Source of the DNA: Rhodanobacteraceae bacterium
GTDB lineage: Bacteria; Pseudomonadota; Gammaproteobacteria; Xanthomonadales; Rhodanobacteraceae
NCBI GenBank assembly: GCA_004299555.1
Contig: SCQU01000010.1
Location: 1 to 64,000 of the forward strand
Reading direction: 5' to 3'
Length of the DNA stretch: 64,000 nt
Position numbers and translations under genes: made by a program. The notes under the pieces are model-generated. The model did not search any database. It was given only the letters and a program-made list of their open reading frames with translations, and had not been told where the DNA came from. Every line of letters begins with the position of its first letter. The stretch's first letter is position 1. Below are positions 16,978 to 29,262 of the stretch, piece by piece.

Positions 16978-17779
16978 GTCTTGTTATGTACTGGCCGCGG
17001 TGCTGCTGGCGCTGGGGTTGTCGGCGTGCAAGCACAATCCGGGCATCATCAAATACCCGACGCCCATGACCAACCTCAAGAACGCTCCGCACGATACGGC
17101 CAAGGAGGACAAGCTGGCGGCCGCGCAGACACACACGCAGCTCGCGGTGGCGTACATGAACGGCGGGCACCTGAAGGAAGCCGAGGCGGCCTTGCACAAG
17201 GCCATCGACTTTGACGGCCAGTACGTTCCCGCGCATACGATACTGGCGATCCTCGACTGGCGGATCAACCGGCTGCAGGATGCCGACAAGGAATTTCGTG
17301 CAGCGGTGGCGCTGGACCCCACCGGCGGTGATACCAACAACAACTATGGCAAGTTCCTGTGCGACCAGGGCCGGCGCGCCGACGCGATGGCGCGGTTCCG
17401 CAAGGCACTGGCCGATCCGTTCTACAAAACGCCCGCGGTGGCAAATACCAACGCCGGGATGTGCCTGCTGAAATACAAGGATTATGCCGCCGCCGCGCCG
17501 TATCTGCACAAGGCGCTGGAAATCGACCCGGCCTACGGTGCGGCGTTGCTGGCGATGGCGCAGCTGGATCTGGATCAGAATCAGGCATTCCAGGCGCGCG
17601 GCTACATGCAGCGTTTTGAATCGGCGGGGCAGGCAACGCCCGAATCGCTGCTGCTGGGTTATCAAATTGCCACGAACCTGGGTGACAAGGAAGCCGCCAC
17701 CAGTTATTTCAATCGCCTGCAGGATCAATTTCCCAACTCCACGCAAGCGCAATCGTTGAGCGGCCCGACGCATGATTGA
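16967..17779 (+). CDS. pilW: type IV pilus biogenesis lipoprotein PilW/PilF (TPR)
   Basis: A 270-residue lipoprotein with a signal peptide and lipobox LSAC (Cys21), followed by tetratricopeptide repeats (for example [24 protein letters not shown] and [17 protein letters not shown]). PilW/PilF is the outer-membrane pilotin needed for PilQ secretin assembly. The start ATG 16967 lies inside rlmN, with AGGT 8-10 nt upstream. The stop overlaps rodZ by 8 nt. The location between rlmN and rodZ is the standard gammaproteobacterial one. Confidence 0.92.
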   Translation: MLRKSCYVLAAVLLALGLSACKHNPGIIKYPTPMTNLKNAPHDTAKEDKLAAAQTHTQLAVAYMNGGHLKEAEAALHKAIDFDGQYVPAHTILAILDWRINRLQDADKEFRAAVALDPTGGDTNNNYGKFLCDQGRRADAMARFRKALADPFYKTPAVANTNAGMCLLKYKDYAAAAPYLHKALEIDPAYGAALLAMAQLDLDQNQAFQARGYMQRFESAGQATPESLLLGYQIATNLGDKEAATSYFNRLQDQFPNSTQAQSLSGPTHD

Positions 17780-18752
17780 TCAACAGGACTCCGAAGATCT
17801 GTTTGCCGGCGCAGGGCCGGCGGCCCCGGCGATCCGCGCGGACGCTGGTTTGTCACGCACAGACGGCCGCCCCACGGCAACGTCGATCGGTGCCAGGCTG
17901 CGCGCGGCACGCGCTGCCAAGGGGCTGACCCTTGCCGATTGCGGCCGTGGCCTGCACCTTCCGGTCAAGGTGTTGCAGCGGCTGGAAGCGAACGACCCGG
18001 GTGCGCCGGAAGATTTCGTGTTCCTGCGCGGTGCGATGCGCGGCTACGCGAAATTCCTGGGGATGTCACCGGCGATCTGCGACGAGGCCTTGCGCGCGGC
18101 GGCGCCAGCCGCGCAGCCGGCGCTGGTATCGGTGGCGCGCACATCAAGCACCCGCTGGTTGCTGCAGCGCTATGGCACCGCGGCAACCTACATCATCCTC
18201 ACGGCGACCATTGCGGTTCCGCTCGTGTTGCTCGGGTTGCGCGGGGGACTGCACCGGCCTGCGCCCAGGGTCGTGTCGCTTGATCAGGCGGTGGCGGCAA
18301 CGCCCGGCGCCGCGCCCAGGGTGGTCATTGCACCGGCCACGGTGACGCTGGCGTCGCCCGACGCCACGCCATTCCGGGCCTCGATCACGCCGTTCGGCGC
18401 GATGGACCTCGACACCGCCGGCGCTGCGCCTGACCCGGCGATGGGAGCCGGTACGCCCGCCCAGCCGGCAGCCGCGACAGGACCGGGGCGGCACACCCTC
18501 AGCATCGCGGCGGCGGCCGACTGCTGGTTCGAGATCACCGATGCCGCTGGCAACAAGATTGATTCAGGCATGCTCCACGCCGGCGACACGCGCAGCTGGC
18601 ACGCGGATGGCGTTCTGCATGTGACGCTTGGCAATGCGGGTGGCGTGACGGTCGCGCGCGATGGGCAACCGCTTGCATTGGATGACGTGCAGCATTCCAA
18701 CGTCGCCAGGTTTGACGTGTTCGGATCGCCGGGCGCGAGCGGGAACGACTGA
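17772..18752 (+). CDS. rodZ: cytoskeletal regulator RodZ
   Basis: A 326-residue bitopic membrane protein. The cytoplasmic helix-turn-helix (IGARLRAARAAKGLTLADCGRGL) spans about residues 38-105. A single membrane segment (TYIILTATIAVPLVLLGL) is near residue 140, with a Pro/Ala linker, and a periplasmic RodZ C-terminal domain follows from about residue 240 (ADCWFEITDAAGNKI and GNAGGVTV). It links MreB to the elongasome and sets rod shape. It overlaps pilW. In many gammaproteobacteria ispG and hisS follow here; in this window yfgM follows directly. Confidence 0.92.
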   Translation: MIDQQDSEDLFAGAGPAAPAIRADAGLSRTDGRPTATSIGARLRAARAAKGLTLADCGRGLHLPVKVLQRLEANDPGAPEDFVFLRGAMRGYAKFLGMSPAICDEALRAAAPAAQPALVSVARTSSTRWLLQRYGTAATYIILTATIAVPLVLLGLRGGLHRPAPRVVSLDQAVAATPGAAPRVVIAPATVTLASPDATPFRASITPFGAMDLDTAGAAPDPAMGAGTPAQPAAATGPGRHTLSIAAAADCWFEITDAAGNKIDSGMLHAGDTRSWHADGVLHVTLGNAGGVTVARDGQPLALDDVQHSNVARFDVFGSPGASGND

Positions 18753-18816
18753 TTCTCTAGTATGCTTTCCGGTTTCCGCGTTGGCGCGGGAACGTCCGTG
18801 CGCATGTGGGTGACCA

Positions 18817-19491
18817 ATGGCCTTTGACGACTTCGACGAATACGAACAGGGCGAACAGGTTCGCCAGTGGCTCAAGGAAAACGGCATCGCCATCCTGGTG
18901 GGCGTCGTGTTGGCCCTGGTATTGATATTTGGCTACCGGCAGTGGACGGCGCATGGGGTCGCACACGAAGTCCAGGCGGCTTCGCAGTTTGCGATCGTGC
19001 AAAACGCCGTGCAGGCCAACAGCAAGGATGCGCTGGCCACAGGGGCCGCCGCGCTCGGTGACCTGCAGAAGAATTACCCAAAGACCCCGTATGCCGCCTT
19101 CGCCAGCGGCGCGATGGCCGAATACGAGGTGGGCAAGGGCAACCTCAAGGCGGCCGCGCAGAATCTGCAATGGGCGGTCGACCACAGCCGGCAGCCAGGG
19201 CTGAAGGAATTGTTTGCGTTGCGCCTGGCCCGGGTTTTGCTGGCGCAAAACGAGGCCCAACCGGCATTGACCGTGCTGGGCAACATCGCGCCCGGTGATT
19301 ATGCCGCGGTCGCGGATGAACTTCGGGGCGACGCGTCGCTCAAACTCGGGAACACCGCTGCAGCACGCAAGGCGTACGAAGCCGCGTTGGGCAAGCTGGA
19401 CAAGGACGCGCCCGGCCGCAATGTGGTGCAGATGAAGCTTGACAACCTCGCGCCCAATGCGGCTACGCCATCCGGGACAAAGGCCAAATGA
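18817..19491 (+). CDS. yfgM: YfgM, ancillary SecYEG translocon TPR protein
   Basis: A 224-residue protein with a short acidic N-terminus, one membrane segment (GIAILVGVVLALVLIFGY, about residues 23-40) and a periplasmic TPR-like domain (ANSKDALATGAAALGDLQKNYPKTPYAAFA and LARVLLAQNEAQPAL). YfgM is a translocon-associated periplasmic chaperone partner. It overlaps bamB by 4 nt (ATGA), the conserved arrangement. Confidence 0.9.
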   Translation: MAFDDFDEYEQGEQVRQWLKENGIAILVGVVLALVLIFGYRQWTAHGVAHEVQAASQFAIVQNAVQANSKDALATGAAALGDLQKNYPKTPYAAFASGAMAEYEVGKGNLKAAAQNLQWAVDHSRQPGLKELFALRLARVLLAQNEAQPALTVLGNIAPGDYAAVADELRGDASLKLGNTAAARKAYEAALGKLDKDAPGRNVVQMKLDNLAPNAATPSGTKAK

Positions 19492-20717
19492 AACCTCGTC
19501 ACTTTTTCGTGTTGCCGCTGCTGGCGGCAACGCTCGTGCTCTCGGGCTGCGGTTTGTGGGCCAAGCTCCTGAACCACGGCAGCAACATTCAGCCACCGAA
19601 GCCGTTGGCCGAATTCGCACCGACCTTGCAGGTACAGAAAGTCTGGTCGACCCGTATCGGTGACGGTGCCGGGCGCTCGGGCGTGCGGCTGCAGCCGGCG
19701 CTGGCCAATGGCGACCTGTACCTCATCAGCACCAATGGCAAGCTTGAGGCGCTGGACGCGGCAACGGGCAAGCGGGTGTGGGAGCAATCCACGCGCACCT
19801 GGCCGGGCATCTGGCCGTTCAAGCGCAAGAAGCCCGGGCCGGATGCGCGTTACGCTGGCGGCCCGACGGTTTCCGGCAACCTGCTGGTCGTCGGCACGCT
19901 CGACGGGCACGTGGATGCGTTCGACGCGGCGACCGGCAAGCATCTGTGGAGCGCCACGGTCGACAACGAAGTGATTTCACCGCCCGCGATCGACGCCGGC
20001 ATTGTGTACATACGCACCAACTCGGGTTATGTATACGCGTTTGACGCCAATACCGGTGACCGCAAGTGGCTGAATGACCAGGGCACGGTGCCGCTGCTGA
20101 GCCTGCGCGGCAACGGGCCGCTGCTGGCGGCACACGGCGTGGTGATGTTCGGCAGCGACGATGGCAAGGCGGTGTCGCTGCGCAGCGACACCGGCGCCAT
20201 CCAGTGGCAAATCCCGATCACGCGCGGTCTCGGGCGTTCCGACATCCAGAAATTGAACGACGCCGACGATACGCTGCAGCTCGATGGCAATACGCTGTAC
20301 GCGACGGCTTACCACGGCGAACTGGTTGCGATCGATGCCGCGCAGGGCCAGTTGTTGTGGAATCGGCCGTTCTCGAGCTACGTCGGTGTGGGCGTGGCCG
20401 GCAAAGAACTCGTGGGTGTGGATGACAATTCACTGGTGTGGGCGTTCTCGACGGATGGCGGCGGCGACCTGTGGAAGCAGGATGCGCTGCAGTACCACTG
20501 GCTGACCGCTCCCGCGGTGCAGGATCAGTACGCCGTGGTCGGCGGGGTCGAAGGTTACGTCCATTGGCTTGACCTGTCCGACGGCAAGCTGGCGGCGCGC
20601 GTACGCCTGTCGAGGGATGCGATCCGCGCGCGCCCGGTCGTCCACGGCGACATGGTGTACGTCGAGGATGTCAAGGGACACGTCGCGGCGTATCGCATTG
20701 CGGCTGCGGGCAGATAG
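19488..20717 (+). CDS. bamB: outer-membrane assembly lipoprotein BamB
   Basis: A 409-residue lipoprotein with lipobox LSGC (Cys21), then an eight-bladed PQQ-like beta-propeller. Repeating DAATGKRVWEQ, DAATGKHLWSA, DANTGDRKWLN and DAAQGQLLWNR units mark the blades. BamB binds BamA and helps insert outer-membrane beta-barrels. There is an extra basic loop PFKRKKPGPDARYAGG near residue 110. It is coupled to yfgM, and der follows after 185 nt. Confidence 0.95.
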   Translation: MKPRHFFVLPLLAATLVLSGCGLWAKLLNHGSNIQPPKPLAEFAPTLQVQKVWSTRIGDGAGRSGVRLQPALANGDLYLISTNGKLEALDAATGKRVWEQSTRTWPGIWPFKRKKPGPDARYAGGPTVSGNLLVVGTLDGHVDAFDAATGKHLWSATVDNEVISPPAIDAGIVYIRTNSGYVYAFDANTGDRKWLNDQGTVPLLSLRGNGPLLAAHGVVMFGSDDGKAVSLRSDTGAIQWQIPITRGLGRSDIQKLNDADDTLQLDGNTLYATAYHGELVAIDAAQGQLLWNRPFSSYVGVGVAGKELVGVDDNSLVWAFSTDGGGDLWKQDALQYHWLTAPAVQDQYAVVGGVEGYVHWLDLSDGKLAARVRLSRDAIRARPVVHGDMVYVEDVKGHVAAYRIAAAGR

Positions 20718-20718
20718 C

Positions 20719-20734
20719 GCTGCGCGGGCGCAGC
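20719..20734 (+). terminator. GC-rich hairpin after bamB, without T-tract
   Basis: GCTGCGC / GCGCAGC, a perfect 7-bp stem starting 2 nt after the bamB stop. There is no U-tract, so it is not a classical intrinsic terminator; it may block 3' exonucleases or slow read-through into der. Confidence 0.35.
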
Positions 20735-20902
20735 CGCAGCGGACACGCGCGATCGCGATGGCGTGCGCCGTGTTCTTCGCTGCGGTGCGTGCGGGCTTGC
20801 CGCACAGGGGCTGATGCGGCGGCGCGCAGCGAAACAGTGTTTCACGGCCGGCGAACCCCTGGCGGCCCAACCCCGCACCTTCCGAGTCTGGATGCTTGAC
20901 CC

Positions 20903-22300
20903 ATGTTGCCAGTCGTCGCCCTGGTAGGCCGCCCCAACGTTGGCAAGTCAACGCTGTTCAACGCGCTTACGCGGCGGCGCGATGCGCTGGTCGCCGACCT
21001 GCCGGGGGTCACGCGCGACCGCCACTACGGAGTGTGCCACCTGGGTGACCGGCCCTTCGTGCTGGTCGACACCGGCGGCCTGTCGGGCGCACGCGTTGAG
21101 ATCGACGAACTGACCGAACGCCAGGTGCTGCTCGCGATTGAGGAAGCCAGCGTGTGCGTGCTGCTGGTGGATGCGCAGGATGGTCTGCTGCCGCAGGATC
21201 GCGCGATCCTCGAGCGTCTGCGGCGCACCGGCAAGCCTGCGCTCCTCGCGGTCAACAAGACCGACGCGGTTGACCCCCAGGCCGCCCTGGCTGAATTTTC
21301 GCCGTTGGGCGCGGATACCACGCTTGCGATCGCGGCGGCGCACGCGCGCGGGCTGGATGCCCTGCTGGGCGCGCTGCAACCCCTGTTGCCCGCGGACGCC
21401 GATGCCGGCGAGTCACCCGGTCCGGATGCCGCCGCTGGCATACGGGTCGCGATCGTAGGCCGGCCCAACGTTGGCAAGTCCACGCTGGTGAATCGACTGC
21501 TGGGCGAAGAACGCGTCGTCGTATCGGACGTTGCCGGCACCACGCGCGATTCAATTCAGGTGCCGCTCGAACGCGACGGCAAGCACTACGTCCTCATCGA
21601 TACCGCGGGGGTGCGGCGGCGCGCGCGCGTAGAGGAAGCGGTGGAGAAGTTCAGCGTCATCAAGACCCTACAGTCGATTGCCGCGGCCGACGTGGCGGCG
21701 GTGATGCTGGATGCGGGGGAGGGCGTCACCGACCAGGATCTGGCGGTGATCGGGCAGGTACTGGACGCAGGGCGCGCGCTGGTGATTGTCGCGAACAAGT
21801 GGGATGGCCTGGAGGCCTACGATCGCGAGCGCTGCGAAGCCGGACTGGACCGCAAGCTGGGTTTCGTTGCCTGGGCGAAGATCGTGTTCCTGTCTGCCAA
21901 ACACGGATCGGGTCTGCGCGAGCTCATGCGCGCAATCGATCGTGCCGGCGCTGCCGCCGCGCGTGAACTTGGAACGGCCGACCTGACGCGTGCGCTCGAG
22001 AAGGCGGTTGCCGCCCATCAACCGCCGCTGGTGCGCGGCCACTCACCCAAGTTGCGGTTCGCGCATCCCGGCGGCGACCATCCCCCGACGATCGTCATCC
22101 ATGGCAGCCGCACCAGGAACATCGCGGACAGCTACCGGCGCTATCTGGAGAACTTCTTCCGCAAGCAGTACCGGCTGGAAGGTACGCCGATCCGCATTGA
22201 ATTTCGCGAAGGTGAAAACCCCTATGCCGGCAAGCGCAACGTGTTGACGCCGGGTCAACGGCGCAAGCGGCAGCGCCTGGTGCATCACAACCGCCCCTAG
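20903..22300 (+). CDS. der: ribosome biogenesis GTPase Der (EngA)
   Basis: A 465-residue double GTPase. G domain 1 starts at VALVGRPNVGKSTLFN (with DTGGL and NKTD); G domain 2 at VAIVGRPNVGKSTLVN (about residue 182), with DTAGV and NKWD. A C-terminal KH-like domain ends in a basic stretch (GKRNVLTPGQRRKRQR). Der acts in 50S subunit maturation and is essential in most bacteria. The 185-nt gap to bamB is longer than in many relatives and may hold a promoter. Confidence 0.97.
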   Translation: MLPVVALVGRPNVGKSTLFNALTRRRDALVADLPGVTRDRHYGVCHLGDRPFVLVDTGGLSGARVEIDELTERQVLLAIEEASVCVLLVDAQDGLLPQDRAILERLRRTGKPALLAVNKTDAVDPQAALAEFSPLGADTTLAIAAAHARGLDALLGALQPLLPADADAGESPGPDAAAGIRVAIVGRPNVGKSTLVNRLLGEERVVVSDVAGTTRDSIQVPLERDGKHYVLIDTAGVRRRARVEEAVEKFSVIKTLQSIAAADVAAVMLDAGEGVTDQDLAVIGQVLDAGRALVIVANKWDGLEAYDRERCEAGLDRKLGFVAWAKIVFLSAKHGSGLRELMRAIDRAGAAAARELGTADLTRALEKAVAAHQPPLVRGHSPKLRFAHPGGDHPPTIVIHGSRTRNIADSYRRYLENFFRKQYRLEGTPIRIEFREGENPYAGKRNVLTPGQRRKRQRLVHHNRP

Positions 22301-22463
22301 GCGCGGCATGCGCCGTCGCGGGATCCCCTCCGGCGGTGCGCTGTCAGGGAACGCGCCTTGTCGCGAATCCGGACTGCCCGGTCGCGCGGCCCGGTGTCCG
22401 TTTCCAGGCTTGATCGAGCACGCGGTTCAGCGCCCGTACGCCAGGCTGATCGTCGTGCCGCGC

Positions 22464-22766
22464 CTAGGCATGCGCCTTGTGGCGGCCCGCCGCCGCAAGC
22501 GCCGCCAGTTGCTCCGGCGTCGCTTCCCTCTGGTACTTTTTCTTCCACGCGGCAGAGGGCATTCCATACACCGCCTGGCGTGCCTCCTCCCTGGACAGGT
22601 CCAGCCCACGTTCTGCGGCAGCTTCGCGGTACCAGTCGGCAAGGCAATTGCGGCAAAACCCCGCGAGGATCATGAGGTCGATGTTTTGGACATCGACGCG
22701 GTCCTCATTGAGATGCCGCAGCAGGCGACGAAACACCGCGGCTTGGAGGTCGGTGGCTTCAATCAT
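22464..22766 (-). CDS. DUF1244 small conserved protein
   Basis: A 100-residue protein with the DUF1244 core QNIDLMILAGFCRNCLADWY and the C-terminal block EEARQAVYGMPSAAWKKKYQREAT. The length is typical. The family is common in proteobacteria and has a solved structure but no proven function. ATG 22766 has GAGG about 10 nt upstream; a longer open frame to 22826 has no support. It is convergent with der. Confidence 0.85.
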   Translation of the reverse strand: MIEATDLQAAVFRRLLRHLNEDRVDVQNIDLMILAGFCRNCLADWYREAAAERGLDLSREEARQAVYGMPSAAWKKKYQREATPEQLAALAAAGRHKAHA

Positions 22767-22907
22767 TGTGAAGGTGCCTCGGCTGGCAGGTATGGGTTTG
22801 GCGACGCCACGGCGCGGGGCGTGCACCCGGCTACGCTACTGCCGCTGACGGCAAGCCTGCCGTGAACTGGATAACGGATGCGCAGCGACGCCGCCCACGG
22901 TGCGCCA

Positions 22908-22936
22908 TTGTGTGGCCCGCGCCACACCGCGATAAT
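22908..22936 (+). promoter_or_regulatory. folD promoter
   Basis: -35 TTGTGG (22908-22913), a 17-nt spacer, -10 GATAAT (22931-22936). Predicted transcription starts near 22943, which rules out the upstream in-frame ATG at 22935 and supports ATG 22962. Confidence 0.55.
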
Positions 22937-22961
22937 GCGGCTTTCGGCAGACCCCGAGACG

Positions 22962-23825
22962 ATGGCCGCACGCATTCTGGATGGACGCAAGATCTCGGGC
23001 GAGGTTTTGGATCGCGTCGCGGTTGGGGTCAAGGCCCGGCTCGGCGCGGGTCGCATAGCTCCTGGCCTGGCGGTGGTTCTGGTGGGCGCCGATGCGGCGT
23101 CTGCCGTGTACGTGCGCAACAAGCGCAAGGCGTGCAAGCGCGTCGGCTTCATTTCGTTCGATTTCGACCTGCCGGCAACGACCAGCCAGGCCGACCTGTT
23201 CGCCTTGGTGGACCGGTTGAACGCCGATCCGGCCGTGCACGGCATCCTGGTGCAACTGCCGCTGCCGGTGCACATCGATTCGGCCGCGCTGATTGACCGC
23301 ATCGATCCAGGCAAGGATGTGGACGGTTTCAGCGCGGTCAACCTGGGGCAACTCGCATTGCGGCGCTTCGGCCTCCGGCCATGCACGCCCAAGGGCGTGA
23401 TGACGCTGCTCGGCCACACCGACCGGCCGGTCCGCGGACAGCACGCGGTGGTGGTCGGGGTATCCAACCACGTTGGCCGGCCGCTGGCACTCGAACTCCT
23501 GATCGCCGGCTGCACGACGACGTGCTGTCACAAGTTCACCCAGGACCTCGGCGCCGAGGTGCGCCGCGGCGACATCGTGATTGCGGCGGTCGGCAAGCCC
23601 GGCGTGGTCAAGGGCGAATGGATCAAGCCCGGTGCGATCGTGATCGACGTCGGCATCAACCGCATGGAAAACGGGCATCTGGTCGGTGACGTCGAGTTTG
23701 CCGCGGCGGCTGAGCGGGCGGCCTGGATTACACCGGTGCCGGGCGGCGTGGGCCCGATGACGGTCGCCACGCTGATGGAAAACACGCTCGAGGCCGCGCA
23801 GGCGCTGGATGCCGCCGCCGCGTAA
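22962..23825 (+). CDS. folD: bifunctional methylenetetrahydrofolate dehydrogenase/cyclohydrolase FolD
   Basis: A 287-residue FolD that interconverts 5,10-methylene-, 5,10-methenyl- and 10-formyl-THF with NADP. The catalytic region [14 protein letters not shown] (Tyr and Lys), [20 protein letters not shown] and the terminal [18 protein letters not shown] are present. The NADP loop reads [17 protein letters not shown] where most bacteria have GRSxxVGxP; this GVSNHVGRP variant is, to my knowledge, a Xanthomonadales trait. Confidence 0.95.
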   Translation: MAARILDGRKISGEVLDRVAVGVKARLGAGRIAPGLAVVLVGADAASAVYVRNKRKACKRVGFISFDFDLPATTSQADLFALVDRLNADPAVHGILVQLPLPVHIDSAALIDRIDPGKDVDGFSAVNLGQLALRRFGLRPCTPKGVMTLLGHTDRPVRGQHAVVVGVSNHVGRPLALELLIAGCTTTCCHKFTQDLGAEVRRGDIVIAAVGKPGVVKGEWIKPGAIVIDVGINRMENGHLVGDVEFAAAAERAAWITPVPGGVGPMTVATLMENTLEAAQALDAAAA

Positions 23826-23834
23826 GGTCGCAAA

Positions 23835-26203
<2,369 letters not shown>

Positions 26204-26346
26204 TTTTGTGCCCTTCCCCCTCCGGGAACAGGCGGCGCGCGGCGCCGAACGGGGGTACGGCGCATCCGGCGGGGCCTCGCAAAGCGCCGCTCGGCAAACC
26301 CAGGCCCCTACCTTGGCCCATCTCCCGGCGGGAGCAGGGAGCAAGC

Positions 26347-27894
26347 ATGTCAGACATTCATACCGACAAGATCCTCATTCTCGATTTCGGCTCGCAGTAC
26401 ACGCAACTCATCGCGCGCCGTATACGCGAGATTGGTGTGTACTGCGAGATCTGGGCGTGGGACCATGACCCCGCGGAGATCGCGAAATTTGCGCCCAAGG
26501 GCGTGATCCTCTCGGGCGGTCCGGCATCCGTGACCGAAACCGGCTCGCCGCGCGCGCCGGAACAGGTTTTCCGCCTGGCGGCGCCGATCCTTGGCATCTG
26601 CTATGGCATGCAGACCATGGCCGCCCAGCACGGCGGTACAGTGGAAGGCGGTCACGCGCGCGAATTTGGCCATGCGGTCATTGCGACGCAGCCATGCGGA
26701 CTGTTTGCGGACTTGCCGCGTGCGCAGGATGTCTGGATGTCGCACGGCGACCGGGTAACCGTGTTGCCGCCGGGCTTCGCGGTGGCCGCATCGACCGCAT
26801 CCGTGCCGATCGCGGCGATGGCCGATGACAAGCGCCATTGGTACGGCCTGCAATTCCATCCGGAGGTGACCCACACCGAACACGGCGTTGCGATCCTGCG
26901 TCGCTTCGTCGCGGAAATCTGCCACTGCGCGACGCTCTGGACGCCGGCACGCATCATCGATGACACGCTGGCCACCGTGCGCGGCCTGGTTGGCAATGAC
27001 AAGGTGTTGCTGGGCCTGTCCGGCGGCGTCGACTCATCGGTGGTTGCCGCCTTGCTGGACAAGGCGATCGGTGATCAGCTGACCTGCGTATTCGTTGACA
27101 CCGGCCTGTTGCGCGCGGGTGAGGGCGACCAGGTCATGCACACGATGGCGCGCAACATGGGCGTACGCGTCATCCGCGTCAACGCCGCCGAGCGTTTTTT
27201 CGCGGCGCTGCGCGGCGTCGTTGATCCGGAAGCCAAGCGCAAGGCCATCGGCAAGCTGTTTGTCGAGGTGTTTGACGCGGAAGCGAAAAAACTGGCAGGC
27301 GTGCGGTGGCTGGCGCAGGGCACGATCTATCCCGACGTGATCGAGTCCGCGGGCGGCAAGACCGGCAAGGCGCACGTCATCAAGAGCCACCACAACGTCG
27401 GCGGTTTGCCCGCAAAAATGCATCTCAAGTTGCTGGAGCCGCTGCGCGCACTGTTCAAGGACGAGGTGCGGCGCATTGGCGTGGAACTTGGCCTGCCGCG
27501 TGAAATGGTGTACCGGCATCCATTCCCGGGCCCCGGGCTGGGCGTGCGCATCCTCGGTGAGGTAAAACCGGAATACGCCGAAATCCTGCAACGGGCCGAT
27601 CGCATCTTCATCGAGGAGCTGCGTGCGGCCGGGCAGTATGACAAGGTCAGCCAGGCCTTCGCGGTGTTCCTGCCGGTCAAGTCCGTTGGCGTCGTCGGCG
27701 ACGGCCGCGCCTACGAGTGGGTGATTGCGTTGCGCGCGGTTGAAACGATCGACTTCATGACCGCGCGCTGGTCGCACCTGCCCTATGACCTGCTTGGACG
27801 TATTTCAAGTCGAATTATCAATGAGGTACGTGCAGTATCTCGGGTTGTTTATGACATCTCGGGCAAGCCGCCGGCAACCATTGAGTGGGAGTGA
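26347..27894 (+). CDS. guaA: GMP synthase (glutamine-hydrolysing)
   Basis: A 515-residue GuaA converting XMP to GMP with glutamine and ATP. Glutamine amidotransferase domain 1-195 with nucleophile in GICYGMQTM and [13 protein letters not shown]-pyrophosphatase domain with P-loop [13 protein letters not shown] near residue 227. The C-terminal dimerisation domain ends in [15 protein letters not shown] 26347 has GGGAG 7-8 nt upstream. The second gene of guaBA. Confidence 0.97.
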   Translation: MSDIHTDKILILDFGSQYTQLIARRIREIGVYCEIWAWDHDPAEIAKFAPKGVILSGGPASVTETGSPRAPEQVFRLAAPILGICYGMQTMAAQHGGTVEGGHAREFGHAVIATQPCGLFADLPRAQDVWMSHGDRVTVLPPGFAVAASTASVPIAAMADDKRHWYGLQFHPEVTHTEHGVAILRRFVAEICHCATLWTPARIIDDTLATVRGLVGNDKVLLGLSGGVDSSVVAALLDKAIGDQLTCVFVDTGLLRAGEGDQVMHTMARNMGVRVIRVNAAERFFAALRGVVDPEAKRKAIGKLFVEVFDAEAKKLAGVRWLAQGTIYPDVIESAGGKTGKAHVIKSHHNVGGLPAKMHLKLLEPLRALFKDEVRRIGVELGLPREMVYRHPFPGPGLGVRILGEVKPEYAEILQRADRIFIEELRAAGQYDKVSQAFAVFLPVKSVGVVGDGRAYEWVIALRAVETIDFMTARWSHLPYDLLGRISSRIINEVRAVSRVVYDISGKPPATIEWE

Positions 27895-28017
27895 GTTGGC
27901 ATCAGCGGCACGTGGTCGGTTGCCTTGCGCCGGCGCTGGCGTCAACGGGCCAACGGCAACGAACGCCCGCCGACCATGCAAACGTGACCCCGGTCGGCTT
28001 ATGGCAGCCAAGCGGCA

Positions 28018-28482
28018 ATGACGCCATTTTCAGCCGAAGACCACACCTACATGCAGCGGGCGCTCGCGCTCGCCGTCCACGCGCGGGACGCCGAGAACGA
28101 AATTCCGGTTGGTGCGGTATTGGTGCTGGGCGGCAGCGTGGCGGGTGAAGGCTGGAACCGCAATATCACCTTGAGCGATCCAACGGCGCACGCGGAAATC
28201 TGCGCGCTGCGCGACGCCGGCCGGCGCGTCGGAAACTACCGGCTTCCACGCTCGACGCTGTATGTGACCTTGGAACCATGCGTGATGTGCGCAATGGCGT
28301 TGGTACATGCGCGCGTCGCACGTGTGGTGTACGCCGCGACCGACCCCAAGGCGGGCGCGGCAGGCAGCGTATTCGACACCTTGATCTCGGAGCAACACAA
28401 CCACCGTGTCCAGGTCGAAGGGGGTCTGCTGGCTGAGGCCGCCAGCCGGTTGTTGCGGGACTTCTTTCGTTCCCATCGTTGA
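28018..28482 (+). CDS. tadA: tRNA-specific adenosine deaminase TadA
   Basis: A 154-residue deaminase that makes inosine at the wobble position of tRNA-Arg(ACG). Zinc ligands and catalytic Glu are in TAHAE (H58, E60) and EPCVMC (C88, C91). NEIPVGAVLV and DPKAGAAGSVFD are family blocks. It lies 123 nt after guaA with no clear promoter between, so it may be cotranscribed. Confidence 0.95.
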   Translation: MTPFSAEDHTYMQRALALAVHARDAENEIPVGAVLVLGGSVAGEGWNRNITLSDPTAHAEICALRDAGRRVGNYRLPRSTLYVTLEPCVMCAMALVHARVARVVYAATDPKAGAAGSVFDTLISEQHNHRVQVEGGLLAEAASRLLRDFFRSHR

Positions 28483-28652
28483 TGGCCTCCCGAAACGATG
28501 GCGCCGTTTTGCCGCATCTACCCGTAGTTGATGACGCCGGTCTGGCGGGAGTGGACGCAGCAGAAACATCCGCCAGCCACGTGGTGCCGGACCCTTCGCG
28601 TCATGGACCGGCGTGGATCACTGCACAGGAAGGCAAGCCGCCGATGAAAAAT

Positions 28653-29045
28653 TCATGGTTTGCCGCGCACGCCGGCGCACACCCTGGTCAGAACCTCGTT
28701 GATGGCCCGCAGGGTTTCCGCGTCGCTCAACCCGTGACGTTGCCTGAGCCATGCGATGCTGTTGTGGGCGATCCTGACCTCGCCGCGTTCATCCTCCCAC
28801 GCCAGCGCCTTCATCGGCAGGTCGATGGCGGCCAGTTGGTTCTCTTGCATCAAGCGCGTGCCTATCCCGGGATTGCCGAACAGGATCAGCTCGGTGGGCC
28901 GTAGCGTCAGTCCCTTGCTGCGGGCGTGCGCCGCGTGATCGATGCGCGCAAAAACATGCCAGCCCTGCGCTTCGACGATCGAGACCATCCGATCAACGGT
29001 TTCCTTGACCGGAAGTTCGCTCGTTGCAATGGTCAAGCCGCTCAT
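28653..29045 (-). CDS. DUF302 domain protein
   Basis: A 130-residue protein whose core PTELILFGNPGIGTRLMQENQ, IDLPMKALAWED and RIAHNS matches DUF302. Family members are soluble and of unknown function, sometimes linked to stress or sulfur metabolism. There is no signal peptide. ATG 29045 has GGAGG 8-9 nt upstream, deciding against the longer frame to 29102. It is divergent from tyrA. Confidence 0.85.
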   Translation of the reverse strand: MSGLTIATSELPVKETVDRMVSIVEAQGWHVFARIDHAAHARSKGLTLRPTELILFGNPGIGTRLMQENQLAAIDLPMKALAWEDERGEVRIAHNSIAWLRQRHGLSDAETLRAINEVLTRVCAGVRGKP

Positions 29046-29199
29046 CACTGTTGCCTCCGCGTTGTTTGCGTTGTTTCCGGGGGTTCGCTGATCGACACCC
29101 ATGCGCCTTGCTGCGCCGGGCGCCGCCGCAGAGTGTACCGCGCGGTATCAAATCACCACGGGTCGACGCAGTTGCACCTGGCCGCGCGTGGTCCGGTGA

Positions 29200-29228
29200 T
29201 TGCCAGTACTGCATGCCATGCGCATAAT
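29200..29228 (+). promoter_or_regulatory. tyrA promoter
   Basis: -35 TTGCCA (29200-29205), 17-nt spacer, -10 CATAAT (29223-29228). Predicted start near 29235 excludes the in-frame ATG codons at 29200-29227 and points to GTG 29263 as the tyrA start. Confidence 0.65.
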
Positions 29229-29262
29229 GCGCGGCCGTTTCTTTCTTCAATGCGACGTGGTC

